Source: Pseudomonadota bacterium (GTDB taxonomy: Bacteria > Pseudomonadota > Gammaproteobacteria > Burkholderiales > JAKAFK01). Taken from it: 64,000 bases of DNA. The notes below the pieces were generated by a model. It searched no databases and was not told where the DNA came from. It worked only from the letters and a program-made list of their open reading frames with translations. The stretch lies in NCBI GenBank assembly GCA_021788645.1, contig JAJYKK010000005.1, positions 16,375-80,374 of the forward strand. Direction: 5' to 3'. The position numbers and the translations under genes are program-made. Below, one piece after another: positions 1-8,538 of this stretch; within the stretch, counting starts at the first letter, position 1; every line of letters begins with the position of its first letter.

Positions 1-2
1 CC

Positions 3-911
3 AGCGTGACCGCCCTGCTGTGCGAGGCGGCGATGCTCAAGATCCGCCGCTATGCCGCCGAAGCCTTTCTGGTCGACGGCAGCGCGCTCGTCACGGCCTG
101 GCTGCTCGCCCTGTCCATGCCGCCGCTCGCGCCCTGGTGGTTGGTCGTCGTGGGCACAGCCTTCGCCATCGTGGTCGCCAAACACCTTTACGGCGGGCTG
201 GGCAGCAACCTCTTCAACCCGGCGATGGTCGGCTATGCCGTCATGATCGTCTCGTTTCCCGTCCCGATGACCCATTGGGCGGCGCCGGAGACCCTGGCCG
301 CGGCGCATCTTTCCTTCGCGCAGGACCTCCGCTACATCTTTGCGGGCATACTGCCTGACCATCTCAAGCTCGATGCAGTGACCATGGCCACCCCCCTGGA
401 CACCCTTCGCACCCAGCTCAAGCTCGCCCACACCCTCTCCGAGATCCGTCGCTTGCCCATTTTCGGGACCGTGGGGGGCATCGGCAGCCAGACCGTGGCC
501 CTGATGTACCTGCTGGGCGGCCTGTATCTCCTGTCCCAACGCGTGATCACCTGGCACATCCCGGTCGCCATGGGAGGCGCGCTCGCCTTGGCGTCGGCCG
601 TGCTGCACGGGATCGACGCAGACCACTATGCCTCGCCCGCCTTCGAGCTCTTCACCGGCGGCGCGATGATCGGCGCCTTCTTCATCGCCACCGATCCGGT
701 CACCGCGCCGACGACCCCCAAAGGCAAGCTGCTCTTCGGGGCGGGCGTCGGGGTGCTCACCTACTGCATCCGCACCTTCGGCGGCTATCCCGACGGCGTC
801 GCCTTCGCGGTGCTGCTCATGAACATGACCGCCCCCCTGCTGGATGCCTATACCCAGCCACGCGTGTTCGGGCATGCGGAGAAGGAGACGCCCCGGGGGA
901 CGCCGCAATGA
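3..911 (+). CDS. rnfD: RnfD, ion-translocating Rnf complex subunit D (5' end outside window)
   Basis: RnfD is a membrane subunit of the Rnf complex, which couples ferredoxin/NADH electron transfer to ion movement across the inner membrane. The reading frame is open to the left edge, so the true start lies outside; a GTG at position 6 is internal. About 302 residues remain of a family that is usually near 350. Several hydrophobic segments are visible, and the motif TMATP (Thr codon at 390-392) matches the SGAT-type site where RnfD and NqrB carry covalent FMN. The final stop overlaps the rnfG start (ATGA, 908-911), which implies one operon. rnfABC are expected upstream but cannot be seen. Confidence 0.95.
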   Translation, partial: SVTALLCEAAMLKIRRYAAEAFLVDGSALVTAWLLALSMPPLAPWWLVVVGTAFAIVVAKHLYGGLGSNLFNPAMVGYAVMIVSFPVPMTHWAAPETLAAAHLSFAQDLRYIFAGILPDHLKLDAVTMATPLDTLRTQLKLAHTLSEIRRLPIFGTVGGIGSQTVALMYLLGGLYLLSQRVITWHIPVAMGGALALASAVLHGIDADHYASPAFELFTGGAMIGAFFIATDPVTAPTTPKGKLLFGAGVGVLTYCIRTFGGYPDGVAFAVLLMNMTAPLLDAYTQPRVFGHAEKETPRGTPQ

Positions 912-1564
912 GCCTTTCCCCTGTGTGGACGCCGGCGCGGGCCGTTGCCGTCTTGCTGGCCTTCGCCCTGCTCGGCACCGGAGTGCTCGCCTACACCTAC
1001 GAGATCACCCGTTCCCGGATCGAGCATAACGAGGAGCTGGCCAAACTGTCGCTCCTCGCCCAGACGCTCCCTAGGGACCTCTACGACAACAACCCGGTCG
1101 AAGACACGATCACCGTTCCCCCGGACGATTTGCTGGGCACGAGCGACGCGTTGCCGGCATACATCGCCACCAAGCATGGCAGGGCGACCGCAGTGGTCCT
1201 GCAGGCCATCGCGCCCGACGGCTACGGCGGGCCCATCGACCTGCTGGTGGCGGTGCGTGCGGACGGCGAGATCACCGGGGTGCGGGTCGTCTCCGAGCAT
1301 GAGACGCCCGGCCTGGGCGACTATATTGAAATCACCCGAAGCCCATGGATCACGCTATTCGACAAGACCTCGCTGTCGCGCATCCCGGACGACGGCTGGC
1401 GGGTGCAAAAGGACGGCGGCGTATTCGCCTACCGGACCGGTGCGACGATCACCCCGCGCGCGGTCGTGAAGGCCGTCCACCATGCCCTGCTATATTTTAG
1501 AGAGCATCGGCAGGCGCTGCTGGCCCCCCCGAAACGATTGGAAGCCGCTCATGAACGACACTGA
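908..1564 (+). CDS. rnfG: RnfG, FMN-binding Rnf complex subunit G
   Basis: A 218-residue subunit with one N-terminal membrane anchor (residues about 12-30) and a periplasmic FMN-binding domain. The motif TGATIT at residues 177-182 matches the S/TGATxx signature, in which the Thr of GAT (residue 180) carries covalent FMN in RnfG and NqrC proteins. GLGDYIE at 135-141 is also typical. The ATG overlaps the rnfD stop by 4 nt and the stop lies 14 nt inside rnfE, so translation is probably coupled. It acts in electron transfer within the Rnf complex. Confidence 0.95.
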   Translation: MSLSPVWTPARAVAVLLAFALLGTGVLAYTYEITRSRIEHNEELAKLSLLAQTLPRDLYDNNPVEDTITVPPDDLLGTSDALPAYIATKHGRATAVVLQAIAPDGYGGPIDLLVAVRADGEITGVRVVSEHETPGLGDYIEITRSPWITLFDKTSLSRIPDDGWRVQKDGGVFAYRTGATITPRAVVKAVHHALLYFREHRQALLAPPKRLEAAHERH

Positions 1565-2246
1565 AATCAGTTACGCCGAGATCGCCAAGAACGGGCTCTG
1601 GAGCCAGAACACAGGCCTCGTCCAACTGCTCGGCATGTGCCCGCTCCTCGCCACCAGCACCAGTATCGTGAATGGCATGGGCCTGGGGCTCGCTACCGCG
1701 CTGGTCATGAGCCTGAGCAACGGCACCGTGGCCGTCATCCGAAACTTCGTGCCGGTAGAAGTCCGGATTCCCGTTTTCATCATCATCATTGCGGTGCTGG
1801 TGACGATGGTCCAGATGCTGATGAATGCCTTCGTGCACCCGCTCTATCTGGTGCTGGGCATCTATATTCCCCTGATCGTGACGAACTGCCTGGTGCTCGC
1901 CCGCGTCGAGGCGTTCGCCTCGAAGAACCGCCTGCTTCCATCCATGCTCGACGGGCTGAGCATGGGATTGGGGCTCACCGGAGTCCTGGCGGTGCTCGGC
2001 GGGATGCGCGAATTCTTCGGCCAAGGCACGCTGCTTTCCGGCATCGACAATGTGCTCGGCCCTTCCGGCAAGGACCTTGTGCTCCAGGTCTTGCCTCACT
2101 ACCAGGGCTTCCTGCTGGCCACCTTGCCGCCCGGCGCTTTCATCGGGCTAGGCTTGCTCATCGCCTTGAGAAACCACCTCGTCAACCGCAAGGTCCCGGC
2201 CCCGGCGCCGAAGAGCGAACCGGGATTGGAGCCCAGCCGCGCCTGA
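1551..2246 (+). CDS. rnfE: RnfE, integral membrane Rnf complex subunit E
   Basis: A 231-residue membrane protein with about six hydrophobic helices, typical of RnfE and its paralogues RnfA and NqrD/E. The start is placed at ATG 1551, which gives the usual N-terminus (SYAEIAKNGLWSQNTGLVQ follows closely), rather than at the in-frame ATG at 1482, which would add an unusual extension inside rnfG. It overlaps rnfG by 14 nt. RnfE and RnfA form an inverted pair holding an intramembrane iron-sulfur cluster in structural work on the family. It is the last recognisable rnf gene here. Confidence 0.93.
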   Translation: MNDTEISYAEIAKNGLWSQNTGLVQLLGMCPLLATSTSIVNGMGLGLATALVMSLSNGTVAVIRNFVPVEVRIPVFIIIIAVLVTMVQMLMNAFVHPLYLVLGIYIPLIVTNCLVLARVEAFASKNRLLPSMLDGLSMGLGLTGVLAVLGGMREFFGQGTLLSGIDNVLGPSGKDLVLQVLPHYQGFLLATLPPGAFIGLGLLIALRNHLVNRKVPAPAPKSEPGLEPSRA

Positions 2247-2283
2247 TGGGCCGCCCGGACCACGACAGCCAACGGGATCTGAC

Positions 2284-2700
2284 ATGGGCATCCACTATCC
2301 CTTCAGCGGCAAAGCCGACCGGATCACCGTGTTCGGTTTCTACGAGCGGATGGGCCTCGGGCCGCCGCTTCAGGAAAAATACTACCGATGGTGGTACGAT
2401 TGGGCGAAGGCGTTCGTACGGCAGGATCCGGATCTCCGGCTCAGCAAGGGGCCCGAGTTCAGCCGCTATCCTTATGGGCAACACGCCCGAAGGGACTTTC
2501 ATCTGCATGACCACCAGTGGAGCACGACGCTGCTTGAACTCGGCCAGTTTATCGACAACGCCATTCTCCCCAGGCTGGATGGCACGGCCCTCAAGGCGCT
2601 CGAGGCACGGCACGCCCAATTCCTTGAGGCGCTCACGCAGGAGGCTCGGGCCCGCCCGCGGGAAGCGGCACCGGAAATTGGCTATTTCCGCCACACTTAA
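2284..2700 (+). CDS. Hypothetical protein between rnfE and nth, HxHxH motif
   Basis: I do not recognise this 138-residue protein. It has no signal peptide or clear membrane helix. The N-terminal half is rich in aromatic residues (YYRWWYDW at 33-40), and a histidine cluster FHLHDHQW (His73, His75, His77) could bind a metal; that is inference. The C-terminus is Ala/Arg/Glu-rich and probably helical. It starts 38 nt after rnfE on the same strand and ends 69 nt before nth, so it is likely cotranscribed with the Rnf genes. In E. coli the rsx (rnf) operon runs directly into nth, so this gene looks like an insertion into a conserved neighbourhood, possibly an Rnf accessory factor. Confidence 0.75.
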   Translation: MGIHYPFSGKADRITVFGFYERMGLGPPLQEKYYRWWYDWAKAFVRQDPDLRLSKGPEFSRYPYGQHARRDFHLHDHQWSTTLLELGQFIDNAILPRLDGTALKALEARHAQFLEALTQEARARPREAAPEIGYFRHT

Positions 2701-2769
2701 GAGGCTGGCGCCTTTCGCCCGGTTCGTTGCCGTGCGCCAGGCCGCCGCTTCAGCGCCGCAGCCCCACCG

Positions 2770-3459
2770 ATGAACGCACGTAAGCGCCGCGAGATCTTTC
2801 AACGCTTCGCGAAGGCCAACCCGAACCCCGAGACGGAGCTGCGCTATCGCACGCCGTTCGAGCTGCTGGTCGCCGTGATCCTGTCGGCCCAGGCGACCGA
2901 CAAGGGCGTCAACCGCGCCACGGGCGCGCTTTTCGCAACCGCCCCAACCCCTGAGACAATGCTCGCGCTCGGCCAAGCGGGGCTTGAGTCGTACATCTCG
3001 AGCATCGGCCTTTATCGAAGCAAGGCCAAGCATCTGCTGCAGACCTGCGCACAACTCATCGCCCACCACCAGGGCAGGGTACCCGCCACGCGGGAAGAAC
3101 TGGAACGCTTGCCGGGCGTTGGTCGCAAGACCGCCAACGTCGTGCTCAACGTCGCATTCAACCAACCGACCCTCGCGGTCGACACCCATATTTTCCGGGT
3201 CGCCAATCGCACGGGCTTGGCACCGGGCCGCACCCCGCTCGCGGTCGAGCGCAGTCTCCTCAAGCACGTCCCGACGCCCTATCGCCTCCATGCACACCAC
3301 TGGCTGATCCTCCACGGCCGATACGTCTGCACCGCGCGTCGGCCCAAATGCCCGCAATGCGTGATCGCCGATCTGTGCGACTATCGGGAAAAGACGCTCG
3401 CGCCGGTGGAAGCGCCGTCTTTGCAGGACCCCTTCGCCCCCCCGGAGGCCGGCACGTGA
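2770..3459 (+). CDS. nth: Endonuclease III (Nth), base-excision repair glycosylase/lyase
   Basis: Nth removes oxidised pyrimidines from DNA and cleaves the abasic site. All hallmarks are present: the helix-hairpin-helix LPGVGRKTANV (residues 114-124) with catalytic Lys120, catalytic Asp138 in VDTHIFR, and the [4Fe-4S] pattern C-X6-C-X2-C-X5-C at Cys187, 194, 197 and 203. The length (229) is slightly above the E. coli protein (211) because of a C-terminal tail. The rnf-nth neighbourhood is conserved in gammaproteobacteria. The next gene starts inside the nth stop (GTGA). Confidence 0.97.
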   Translation: MNARKRREIFQRFAKANPNPETELRYRTPFELLVAVILSAQATDKGVNRATGALFATAPTPETMLALGQAGLESYISSIGLYRSKAKHLLQTCAQLIAHHQGRVPATREELERLPGVGRKTANVVLNVAFNQPTLAVDTHIFRVANRTGLAPGRTPLAVERSLLKHVPTPYRLHAHHWLILHGRYVCTARRPKCPQCVIADLCDYREKTLAPVEAPSLQDPFAPPEAGT

Positions 3460-4544
3460 AAGTGGCCACCGGCCTTGCCCAGGGCTATTCGGCCGATGCC
3501 CATCTGGCCGCGCGGGCCGTCGCTGCCGCGATGGCGAAGGCCGATCTCGCCATCGCGCACAGCGTCTTGCTGTTCCTGACCCAGGAGTTCGCCCGCGACC
3601 CGCACCCCGCCATCCTGGCCGCCTCCAAGGCCGCCAATTGCACGCAGGTGATGGGGGTCACGGCAGCCGGCATCTTCACCGATGAAGACTGGATCCTGGA
3701 TTCGCCCGCCGCGGTCGCGATGGTATTGGGCGATGGCGTCTGGCTGGAGCCCCGCTCCGCCGGGTCGCACGAGGATCAGGTACTCTCGCTCGCCGCGCCC
3801 CCTTCCCTGGACGTCGCCTGGCTGTCGCAGCCGGGCCTGCGCTTCGGCGGCGTATCTGGCGACTCGACCGGGCGCGGGCCGTTCAAGGTGTGGGGCAGCG
3901 GCAAGATTGCCTCGGGCGGCCGTTGCGACGCCATCATCCGGGGCGCGCACGGGGCCATCGATGTCTCGCAGGGCATACGCGCCCTCGGCGCGCCGGCGGA
4001 AGTGACCGCGGTCAACGGCCACGACCTGCTTGCCCTCGGCACGCAGCGGGCCCTGGATGTGCTGTCGCAGGAACTGCCCTTGGAAGTGCGGGAATTGGAA
4101 CGCATTCCGCTCCACCTCCTGATGGCCGGCGTGGTCTTCGGCGAGCCCGCGACGGCCGTGGCCGACGGCCGATTCCGCCTCACGCCCATCATCGCGGCGA
4201 ACGCCGATGATCAATCGGTCACGCTGTCCACGCGCCTTCATCCGGGAGAGCGGCTGTTCTGGGCCGTGCGCCAGCCCGCCGCCGCCGAGCACAGCATGCG
4301 CGGCATGCTCGACCGGCTCGCCGGCCGCGTCGAGACCCCGCGGTTCGGACTGTTCTTCCCTTGCATGGGCCGCGGTCCGTATTTCTATGGCGGCGTCGAC
4401 CGCGACCTCGAACTGGTCAAGGAGCGCTTCCCCGGGATGCCTGTCATCGGGTTCTACGGGAATGGGGAGATCGGACCGTTGCAGGGCTTAAGCCAGCTTT
4501 TCCAATACTCCGCCGTGCTGGGCCTGTTCTCCGAACATGTTTAA
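3456..4544 (+). CDS. FIST N- and C-domain protein
   Basis: A 362-residue soluble protein with FIST_N (roughly residues 20-215) followed by FIST_C (roughly 220-345). FIST domains are proposed small-ligand sensor modules, often in signalling proteins; here the module stands alone. The C-terminal motif PVIGFYGNGEIGP is characteristic. The start is set at GTG 3456, preceded by a GGAGG at 3443-3447 and overlapping the nth stop by 4 nt. The longer in-frame ATG at 3348 lies inside nth and is less likely. The stop overlaps the DUF1841 gene by 8 nt. The ligand is unknown. Confidence 0.88.
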   Translation: MKVATGLAQGYSADAHLAARAVAAAMAKADLAIAHSVLLFLTQEFARDPHPAILAASKAANCTQVMGVTAAGIFTDEDWILDSPAAVAMVLGDGVWLEPRSAGSHEDQVLSLAAPPSLDVAWLSQPGLRFGGVSGDSTGRGPFKVWGSGKIASGGRCDAIIRGAHGAIDVSQGIRALGAPAEVTAVNGHDLLALGTQRALDVLSQELPLEVRELERIPLHLLMAGVVFGEPATAVADGRFRLTPIIAANADDQSVTLSTRLHPGERLFWAVRQPAAAEHSMRGMLDRLAGRVETPRFGLFFPCMGRGPYFYGGVDRDLELVKERFPGMPVIGFYGNGEIGPLQGLSQLFQYSAVLGLFSEHV

Positions 4545-4983
4545 TCCCAGCCGGACCGATGCACGCACCTTCTTCTTCGAAACCTGGCGGAAATACAAGG
4601 CGGGCAGCCCCCTATCCCCTCTCGAAGGCATGCTCCTGGACATCCTGCTCGCCCATCCCGAGTACCACCGCGTGCTCGACGCCCCCGAGCGGCACCTCGA
4701 GCAGGAATACTTCCCCGAGCAGGGCGAAACCAACCCGTTCCTGCACCTCGCGATGCACCTCACGATCATGGAGCAGGATTCCATCGACCAACCGCCCGGC
4801 ATCAGGCGCGCATGCGGAAATCTGTCGGCCGCCACCCAGGACGCCCACCAGGCGCAGCACGCGATCATGGAGTGCCTCGCCGAGGCCATCTGGCAAGCTC
4901 AGCGCAACGGAACCGACATCGACGGCGCGAGCTACCTGCAATGCATCGAACGCGCGGCCACCCGCTTCCCATCGCGCGGGTAG
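4537..4983 (+). CDS. DUF1841 family protein
   Basis: A 148-residue protein matching the DUF1841 family of small proteobacterial proteins of unknown function. The N-terminal block (MFNPSR, FFFETWRKY) and the central HPEYH and NPFLHLAMHL stretches are typical. There is no signal peptide or membrane helix; conserved histidines and acidic residues could suggest metal binding, but this is inference. It overlaps the FIST gene by 8 nt and ends an apparent nth-FIST-DUF1841 transcription unit. The next genes are on the opposite strand and converge on it. Confidence 0.85.
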   Translation: MFNPSRTDARTFFFETWRKYKAGSPLSPLEGMLLDILLAHPEYHRVLDAPERHLEQEYFPEQGETNPFLHLAMHLTIMEQDSIDQPPGIRRACGNLSAATQDAHQAQHAIMECLAEAIWQAQRNGTDIDGASYLQCIERAATRFPSRG

Positions 4984-4993
4984 GGCGCCCCGC

Positions 4994-5320
4994 TCAATAT
5001 TTTGTGCGAAGACCGTGCTGGCTCGCGAAATAGGCCGCGAGATCCGCCTTGTTGCGCGCCGTCAGGCCGGCCGCCATGGCCTTCATGATGGGATTCGTGC
5101 GCTGGCCGTTCTGATATTCGGTCAATGCCTGCACAATATAGCTCGCGTGCTGACCCGCCAGCCGCGGGTACTGCGCCAGGGTGCTGTTGCCCCCGACACC
5201 ATGGCACGCCTCGCAGGTCGCGGCCTGCGCCTTGCCGGCGACGGGATTTCCCTGCACCCCTTGGCACGCGCTCAAGGTGGCGCAAAACACGCAGGCGGTG
5301 AGCAGGGGATGACGGGTCAT
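4994..5320 (-). CDS. Monohaem class I cytochrome c, second of a coupled pair
   Basis: A 108-residue exported cytochrome c with a Sec signal region that may end in a lipobox-like LSAC (Cys19), and one haem site CEACH (residues 36-40). The probable axial methionine lies in NPIMKAMAAGL near residues 76-86. The sequence resembles one half of a cytochrome c4 or a c553-type protein, so it is a periplasmic electron carrier. The start is ATG at 5318-5320, overlapping the upstream cytochrome stop by 4 nt; the longer in-frame extension would run through that gene. The 3' end converges on the DUF1841 gene with only 10 nt between. Confidence 0.9.
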   Translation of the reverse strand: MTRHPLLTACVFCATLSACQGVQGNPVAGKAQAATCEACHGVGGNSTLAQYPRLAGQHASYIVQALTEYQNGQRTNPIMKAMAAGLTARNKADLAAYFASQHGLRTKY

Positions 5321-5649
5321 TTCTTGCCTCCGTAGTAGGCGGCGAGGTCGGCGATATCTTGCTGCGAAAGGCTCGAAGCGATCGCGCGCATGTCGGGAAA
5401 ACTGCGTGCGCCCGACTTGTATTCTTCCAGGGCCTGGATGATGTAGGCGGCATGCTGCCCCCCCAGCTTGGGCACGTCGTAGACCTTGGGATAAGCGGTG
5501 CGATAATCCTTGATGCCGTGACACCCGGCGCACATCCATTTCTTGAGCGCGCCCGCCTGGGGATTGCCGACGATCGGCCGTGCCCAGCCCGGCTTTGCGC
5601 CCACCAGGGTCAAGATCAGGCAGCACAATGTGACATAGCGCTTATTCAT
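5317..5649 (-). CDS. Monohaem class I cytochrome c, first of a coupled pair
   Basis: A 110-residue exported cytochrome c with a signal peptide (residues about 1-23, ending GWARP) and one haem motif CAGCH at about residues 40-44. FPDMRAIASSLSQQDIADLAAYY provides the likely axial Met and the C-terminal helix of the c4/c553 group when read in two parts. The start at 5649 directly precedes the signal peptide; a longer in-frame start adds 16 polar residues. It overlaps the downstream cytochrome by 4 nt. The two products together look like the two domains of a di-haem cytochrome c4 on separate chains. Confidence 0.9.
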   Translation of the reverse strand: MNKRYVTLCCLILTLVGAKPGWARPIVGNPQAGALKKWMCAGCHGIKDYRTAYPKVYDVPKLGGQHAAYIIQALEEYKSGARSFPDMRAIASSLSQQDIADLAAYYGGKK

Positions 5650-6035
5650 GCGGACCCCCGACAATTGATGCTGGTCTGGCTGGGACACGCCGACCAACGG
5701 CGTGCCGCCGCTTGCATTTCCTATCGTGGTATCGCTAAACGCCGCGCTCGCAGACCCGCCGAGGCCTTGGTTTCGCTGAACGCAACCTGAGCCGGCGGAG
5801 GCGGCCGTGACCGGATGTGGCCTAAAGAAAACCCGACCAGAACACTAAGCTTTTTGCAGTATAGCCAACCGCCGCCCCGTTACAATGCGGAATAAGGCGA
5901 GCGCATGGGCGCCTTGCGCCCAGCCGAAGTCCCCAGTCCTGCGCCGATCGCCGGGGCTTATACCGGCGCCCACGTCATCAATTCATCACACTCGCTTCCT
6001 ATACTGGATGCCACCGCCGACATCCTTAAGACGGG
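5650..6035. other. Divergent intergenic region, cytochrome pair / EAL-GGDEF gene
   Basis: These 386 nt separate the minus-strand cytochromes from the plus-strand signalling gene and must hold both promoters. The centre (about 5840-5890) is AT-richer than its flanks and contains TACAAT at 5881-5886, a possible plus-strand -10 element without a convincing -35. I see no RNA gene, repeat or terminator. Confidence 0.4.
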
Positions 6036-7925
6036 ATGCCGGGGCAGCCGAAGATTCGAACGAAACGGGGATGCATGGTCACGTTGTCCAACGCGTCGAT
6101 TGATCTCGCCCACCGCCGCATAGTCCATGGGGAGGAGCGCGAATTGTCCGTACAGGTCAGGGAAATAATCGAAAATCGCCGTCTCACGGCCGTGTTCCAG
6201 CCGATTGTCGCGATGGACCGCGCCGAGATCATGGGCTACGAGGGGCTGATTCGAGGGCCATCGGACGGCCCGCTGCATGCGCCCATCGCCCTGTTCCAGG
6301 CTGCCGAATATGCCGGCCTTACGGTCGAACTCGAGCGCACCTGCCAGGAAATTGTGCTCGAGACCTTCGCCGCTCTGGATCTACCCGCCAAGCTCTTCCT
6401 CAACGTCAACCCGGAATGCCTGCTCGGGCCGACATCGCACCGCATCGAGACGCTGGCGTTCATGCACAAGCTGGGATTGAGTCCCGAACGGGTGACGATC
6501 GAGCTGACCGAAAGCCAGGCCACGTTCGATTACTCCCTGTTGCGGGAGAGCACCCATTACTACCGTGGCCTCGGCTTCGAAATCGCGATCGACGACCTGG
6601 GAGAAGGCTTTTCCAGCCTCCGGCTATGGTCCGAACTAGGCCCCGAGTATGTCAAGATCGACAAGCATTTCATCCAGCGAGTCAACCGTGAACCGGTCAA
6701 GCTTCAGTTCGTGCGCTCGATTCAGCACATCGCCGAGAACTCCGGTGCACGGGTGATCGCCGAGGGCATCGAGACCCTGGCCGAACTGATGATCGTCAAG
6801 GACCTCGGCGTCGCGTTCGGACAAGGCTTTTTCATGGCCAAGCCGCTCGCGCAACCGGTCGTTGCGATGCCGGCGGAAGTGACCCACGCGCTCATGCAGC
6901 CTGGGATCAGCGTATACCCGCACGGCGTCTCCAATTCCCGGCAATTTTGTGCCGAAAAGCTGCTGACCCCGACGCCGCCCGTCACGCCGCACACCTCGAG
7001 CGCCGAGGTGCACAAGCGCTTCACCGACACCCCGGATCTCCATCTCATCGCGGTCGTACGAGACGGTCAGCCGGTCGGCCTGGTCAGCCGACAGCGCATC
7101 ATCGAGTCTTTTTCCCAGATGTATACGCGCGAGCTCTATGGGCGCAAACCGTGCGAACGGTTCATGGATCGTGCGCCGCTCATCGTCGACAAGCGCATCA
7201 GCCTGCAGGATTTGAGCCACTTGGTGGTGACCCTGGAACGCCGCTACCTGTCCGAGGGATTCATCATCACGGACCATGGTCGCTATGCGGGCACGGGCAC
7301 AGGCCACGATCTCATGCGCGAGATCACGCAGATGCAGATCGCCGCCGCCCGCTATGCCAATCCGCTGACGCAACTGCCCGGCAACGTGCCGATCGACGAG
7401 CACATCGACCGCCTCCTCGAAAACCAGGCGCCGTTCACCGCCTGCTATTGCGACCTCGACTTTTTCAAGCCGTTCAATGATCGCTACGGCTATCGGCGCG
7501 GCGACGATCTGATCCAGCTGACCGGCAGAATCCTCGCCCACGCCGTCGATCCGGAGCGCGATTTTGTGGGGCATATCGGAGGAGACGACTTCATCATCTT
7601 GTTCCAGAGCGCGGACTGGGAAGAGCGCTGCAAAGGCGCCCTGACCAGCTTCGATCAGGCGGCCGCGTCATTTTTCTCCGGCGAGGACTACGCCCGCGGC
7701 GGCTATGTCACCGAGGATCGCCGGGGACAGGAAGTGTTCCATCCGCTCACCAGCCTTTCCATCGGCGCCGTCCAGGTGGACTCGGGCGCATTCGCCACGC
7801 ATCACGACATCGCGCGCGTGGCGAGCGAGGCCAAGCGCCAAGCGAAAAAGGAATCCGGCAGCACGCTCTTCATCGACCGCCGCCGCCACCACCCGATCCA
7901 GGCGCCGGAGTGGGCAACGGCATAG
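6036..7925 (+). CDS. EAL - CBS pair - GGDEF cyclic-di-GMP signalling protein
   Basis: A 629-residue cytoplasmic protein with an N-terminal EAL phosphodiesterase domain (about 45-280), a CBS-like sensor pair (about 310-430) and a C-terminal GGDEF domain (about 440-610). The EAL residues that bind metal or act in catalysis are kept in recognisable form: YEGL (68-71, EGL for EAL), NVNPE (123-127), ELTES (156-160), DDLGEG (186-191), VKIDK (206-210) and AEGIET (242-247). The cyclase signature is GGDDF (515-519), but the RxxD inhibitory site is lost (PERD). Both activities are possible, the esterase more surely. Starts at 6036 or 6075 are both plausible. It stands alone between a divergent gene pair and a long gap. 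Confidence 0.92.
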   Translation: MPGQPKIRTKRGCMVTLSNASIDLAHRRIVHGEERELSVQVREIIENRRLTAVFQPIVAMDRAEIMGYEGLIRGPSDGPLHAPIALFQAAEYAGLTVELERTCQEIVLETFAALDLPAKLFLNVNPECLLGPTSHRIETLAFMHKLGLSPERVTIELTESQATFDYSLLRESTHYYRGLGFEIAIDDLGEGFSSLRLWSELGPEYVKIDKHFIQRVNREPVKLQFVRSIQHIAENSGARVIAEGIETLAELMIVKDLGVAFGQGFFMAKPLAQPVVAMPAEVTHALMQPGISVYPHGVSNSRQFCAEKLLTPTPPVTPHTSSAEVHKRFTDTPDLHLIAVVRDGQPVGLVSRQRIIESFSQMYTRELYGRKPCERFMDRAPLIVDKRISLQDLSHLVVTLERRYLSEGFIITDHGRYAGTGTGHDLMREITQMQIAAARYANPLTQLPGNVPIDEHIDRLLENQAPFTACYCDLDFFKPFNDRYGYRRGDDLIQLTGRILAHAVDPERDFVGHIGGDDFIILFQSADWEERCKGALTSFDQAAASFFSGEDYARGGYVTEDRRGQEVFHPLTSLSIGAVQVDSGAFATHHDIARVASEAKRQAKKESGSTLFIDRRRHHPIQAPEWATA

Positions 7926-8538
7926 CGGCTTGCCCCGTCGCCCGCCCCACCCGCGCGCACGTTGATCCGAAGCAGCGTCGCGTCGACTGTTCCCGACCTG
8001 CCGGTCAATAACGCTCGGGAACCGCTCCTCACATGATCCCATACGCCGTCGGCACCGTCTCGCCGCACCGGGGAGATCACTCGATACGCCAAGTGACAGG
8101 ACCCGGGCCCGACGAATGGGCATGCATCCGGGCCGCGGCCACCGCATCGCCCCTTTTCAGCCATGGCCAACTCGGCCACGGCCCCATCGACGACTGATGG
8201 GGTGATGCTGCGCCACAAAACGCGTCCCCATACCGTCGGACACATTTTCGTTTCGCTCTCCGAGCACATGCCGGGCATCTGCGCGCGCGCCATCATACTG
8301 GATCCCGACGTCGCAGAAGCGGGCGCAATCTGCGCACGCCGGAGGCAATTCTTTGCGGCGGACCGGATTCATCGCGGCACGGAACGGGGCCGAAGGATAT
8401 CAAGAATTGTTGGGAATCGACCTTGCCTAGGCCGATTGAATCTGAGAGAATTGTTATTGTTGGTCCTTGGTTTCCCGGACCCAGAAACGGGCGCAACAGA
8501 CCCCCTGCATCCCCAGCGAAAATTAGAAAAATCCGTTC
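7926..8538. other. 613-nt intergenic region upstream of the Hyf-like operon
   Basis: No open frame here has recognisable content. The last 150 nt (about 8390-8538) are clearly AT-richer, with runs such as GAATTGTTATTGTTGG, and most likely hold the promoter of the hyf-like operon. I could not define a convincing -35/-10 pair, sigma-54 site or riboswitch. No tRNA or terminator was seen. Confidence 0.35.

Noticed and set aside
3348..3455. Longer N-terminus for the FIST protein
   Set aside because: It lies entirely inside nth; GTG 3456 has a good Shine-Dalgarno and matches the family start.
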